NCBI GenBank assembly: GCA_021927905.1
Contig: BLLK01000038.1
Span: 558,001 to 622,000 of the forward strand
Direction of reading: 5' to 3'
DNA: 64,000 bases
From: Chaetoceros tenuissimus
Lineage: Eukaryota > Bacillariophyta > Thalassiosirophyceae > Chaetocerotales > Chaetocerotaceae
Both the position numbers and the translations under genes were made by a program. Position 1 is the first letter of the stretch; every line of letters begins with the position of its first letter. A model generated the notes under the pieces. It was not told the DNA's origin. It was given only the letters and a program-made list of their open reading frames with translations, and did no database searches. Positions 61,327 through 64,000 of this stretch are shown piece by piece.

Positions 61327-64000
61327 CTACAAATAGAGCGAACTACAAAATACAATGTCTCTCTTCAAAAGCTCACTCCCCCTTTCGAATTTGGTTTGTA
61401 ATTCGTGGTTACCAATTGCTTTAGCTGCACTTGAAAGTTGTCTGATCAGCTCTTCTAACCTTCTGAGAGTTCTAATAGTTGTGCCTTCAAAAGTACCAGT
61501 CAGTTTCTGTACGTCGACAAACTTCGCTCCCTTACACCATGCAAATACAGCTTCCATCCTGTTTAAAATTCAAGTCATGAGTAATGGTATCATAATATGC
61601 AATTTGAAATAAGGAAGATTAGAGAAAGGTACTGCTCAGAGAGTATGGTCGCTAAAATATTCTTCAACGAGTATCAGGTCATCCCTCTATACCTTCAAGC
61701 AAGCTCCAACACTTTCGCGTCGCGGCTCAAACCAGATGGTAGAAATGACAAAAAATTTATAATCATGGCAGTGCAACAAACGAGAACAAAGACAAAAACT
61801 TACAATCCAGGATTAATTTTTCCAACAAACTCTTCTTCGTCAAGTTCAATCTTACAAGCAATGATTGCTTTAGCCACAGTTCTTGCACATTCCTGTAACT
61901 TGTAAAATGGATTCGCAAGGTAACTCTTTAGACCTTCTGTTGGATTTTCATCTTTCATAGCCTCGTCAAAAGTCATACAAGATAGCAATGCTACGCATTG
62001 TTCCACACTAAGATCATTGAAAACACCGCAAAACATTAGTTCTACAACTACTAATTCGTTCGCAGTGTTGATTTCACAGGCAGTTCTTCCCTTTGTTTGA
62101 ATGACACCGTTAGCATCAACATGTCCTAGTTGTCGAAGAACCCTTTTCATCTTCTTTAATTCATCGCGCATTACCATGCCTTGGCAAGATCTAGCTTCAT
62201 TTCTAATCACTTTTGCCTGTTCGAGGAAGTCTAGCCTTTTGCCGTAGTCAAGAACCAACTTCATTCGTTCCTTTTCTTCGTGTTCAGTCATAAGAGGGTG
62301 TGATACAAGGCGATCTTTGATTGTTACAGATCTCTCAAGCATCTTCTTGAAGTCGTCACTTTTAATACCCATATCTTTGACTGGGTCAAGAACAGGAAGT
62401 CCTTCTGGGAAACGACGTTTGACTTCCTTGACTGATCTTGCAGTGTTTCTTCTAGCATTTTCAGTATGCATGTCTTTTGAGATTTGTAATCTGACTGCCG
62501 AAATATCCTTAATGTCACCAATATCAATAGTAAATACTCTATGACTGATGATCTTATCATCATCATTAGGCTTCACTGCACGACAGTGATGGGAATTTCC
62601 TCTCCATAAAAGGCCTACATTGGAAATATCTTCTTCATTCGCCTGATCACTAGCTTTTTCGTCATCAAAATGTCTATCGACGCATGGAAGGAGAACATCA
62701 ACAGTATGTTCTGGACCTGGTGCTTCACGCGCCATTTTGCCTGCAGAACCAGCAGATCCACCAGTTTTCTTCTTGTATGAAACTAATACACCCCATCCAT
62801 AGTTTTCTCCATCGATAACACATTCTAGCATTCTACCTGCATTTTGGATGAATGGCACGATATATTGAGGTTTACGAGAGATTTTGAGCATTTTGTTTTC
62901 AGTAATGAGAAGTTGCTGGTTCAGTTGATAATATTCATCTACACGATCAATAACATCTTTGCTACCATCACCAACCTCGATTTCATTTGCTTGTGCTTCA
63001 AGACCATCGGCTTGTATTTCGAGAGCAGGGGCTTCACTCTCTTGCTGATATTGATGGAACGAGGCTCTCAAAAGATATTCTGGGTCAACATCTTCGACTC
63101 TCATCATGTTCAAAAGCATATTATATGAAATTCGGTAACTGGAGTTCAATGGGTCAGGATCACCTAATAAGAAGAAACGGTGAGAATTCAACTAAGATTT
63201 GGTTAGCAATAAAAGGCATCTCTCATCGTGGACTTACCATATAAAATTCCTTTACATACACTTGGCTCCATCTTCTCGTCCATCATCTGGATAACAATAC
63301 CTCTATCATCTTTACCACGACGTCCAGCTCTACCAGACATTTGGATGTATTCTCCACTTGTCACCCAACGAAAATCATTACCATCCCACTTTCGTGTATT
63401 TGTGAAAACTACAGTTTTTGCAGGCATGTTAATACCAATAGCAAAAGTCTCAGTAGCAAAAAGGGCCTTTATCAAACCCTCAGAAAACAAAATTTCAACG
63501 ATTTCCTTGAGAATTGGAAGTAGCCCTCCATGATGAATACCAATACCCTTTTTCAACAAAGGAAGAAGAGCCTCAACTTGTGGCAGCTTTCGGTCATCTT
63601 CACCTAAACTTTCAATAGCATTATGATATACTTGAGTAATGAGATCTTTCTCAACATCATCTGTATAATCTTCTCTATTCAACTCTAGCGCATATTTCTC
63701 ACAATCTTTCTTAGAAAAAGAAAATATAATAACTGGATTTAAATTCCTCTCCATGACAAGTTTGACAATTCTATGCAAATCGGTGTTCCCTCCCTTTCCA
63801 CCAGCTGAAGATCTCTTCCTCTTCTTCTTTCCATTTCCGGAATTACCAATAGAATTTGCAATGGCTTCTTCCATGTCTTTTCCACCTTGAAGTGCAGCCA
63901 TTGCCTTTTGGAAATTCTTTTCTCTGAATTTTCCCTTTTCATCTACAACAAGATGCAAACCTTCTCCTCCTGCAGCAAAAACATAATGTTGTAAAGGTGT
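61327..64000 (-). CDS. MTR4: Mtr4-type exosome RNA helicase, 3' part
   Basis: The gene enters from the right edge. Exons within the window are 63238-64000, 61804-63163 and 61327-61558 (introns of 74 and 245 bp), 784 aa to the stop. It starts inside the ATPase core at [20 protein letters not shown], an Mtr4 signature. Helicase motifs V and VI follow: [21 protein letters not shown] and [15 protein letters not shown]. Spliced [20 protein letters not shown] and [20 protein letters not shown] lead into the stalk/KOW arch region ([14 protein letters not shown]). The end is [20 protein letters not shown] and [13 protein letters not shown], as in Mtr4. Mtr4 feeds nuclear RNA to the exosome. Walker A and DEVH box lie outside the window. 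Confidence 0.93.

Noticed and set aside
1-64000. Viral fossils, LTR elements, Polintons, CRISPR arrays or toxin genes
   Set aside because: No reverse transcriptase, integrase, capsid, long terminal repeats or regularly spaced repeats were recognised.

Overview
The window is nuclear DNA of a photosynthetic stramenopile, most likely a centric diatom. Genes are dense on both strands, AT-leaning by eye (not measured), and broken by short GT-AG introns, mostly 59-125 bp with GTAAGT-type donors. Several proteins begin with a signal peptide followed by an ASAF-like motif, the mark of heterokont plastid import. There is a heat-shock factor of the kind expanded in diatoms, an LRR family with a diatom-style C-terminal extension, and a kinesin-2/tectonic pair, which suggests a lineage that still makes a cilium (centric diatoms have flagellated sperm). 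The species cannot be named from sequence alone.

Layout. 1-9 kb: the 3' end of a LON-domain gene, a long non-coding stretch, a heat-shock factor, an ADAT1-type tRNA adenosine deaminase, a histone-fold protein and a decayed ankyrin gene. 9-18 kb: a protein with two SET domains, a type I cysteine-rich membrane protein, a HAD phosphatase, a coiled-coil protein and an AzgA-type purine permease. 18-27 kb: phosphatidylinositol synthase, then a second copy of a kinesin tail, an unrecognised five-exon 779-aa gene, a coiled-coil remnant, the complete kinesin-2 and, divergent from it, a tectonic-like protein. 27-39 kb: plastid proteins (including a PDZ plus ferredoxin-like fusion and a DAO-type oxidoreductase), an ethanolamine kinase and a 1444-aa PDZ-PDZ-PI3-kinase whose kinase N-lobe appears split by a C2-like domain. 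39-50 kb: a multi-pass EF-hand-like membrane protein with nine exons, one of them apparently 6 nt; a secreted cysteine-module/beta-propeller locus whose frames do not join cleanly; a complex I bridge ferredoxin-like protein; and a plastid DUF1415 protein. 50-64 kb: an LRR protein, a fatty-acyl-AMP ligase with carrier domain and C-terminal CAAX box, a 2OG-oxygenase-like protein, a TM9SF nonaspanin and the 3' end of an Mtr4-type RNA helicase.

The genes form no operon. Two loose themes recur: phosphoinositide/phospholipid metabolism (PI synthase, ethanolamine kinase, PI3-kinase, acyl-AMP ligase) and cilium parts (kinesin-2, tectonic). Intron positions were placed by reading-frame continuity and consensus splice sites and have no transcript support. 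No rRNA, convincing tRNA, CRISPR, transposase, LTR element or viral fossil was seen.
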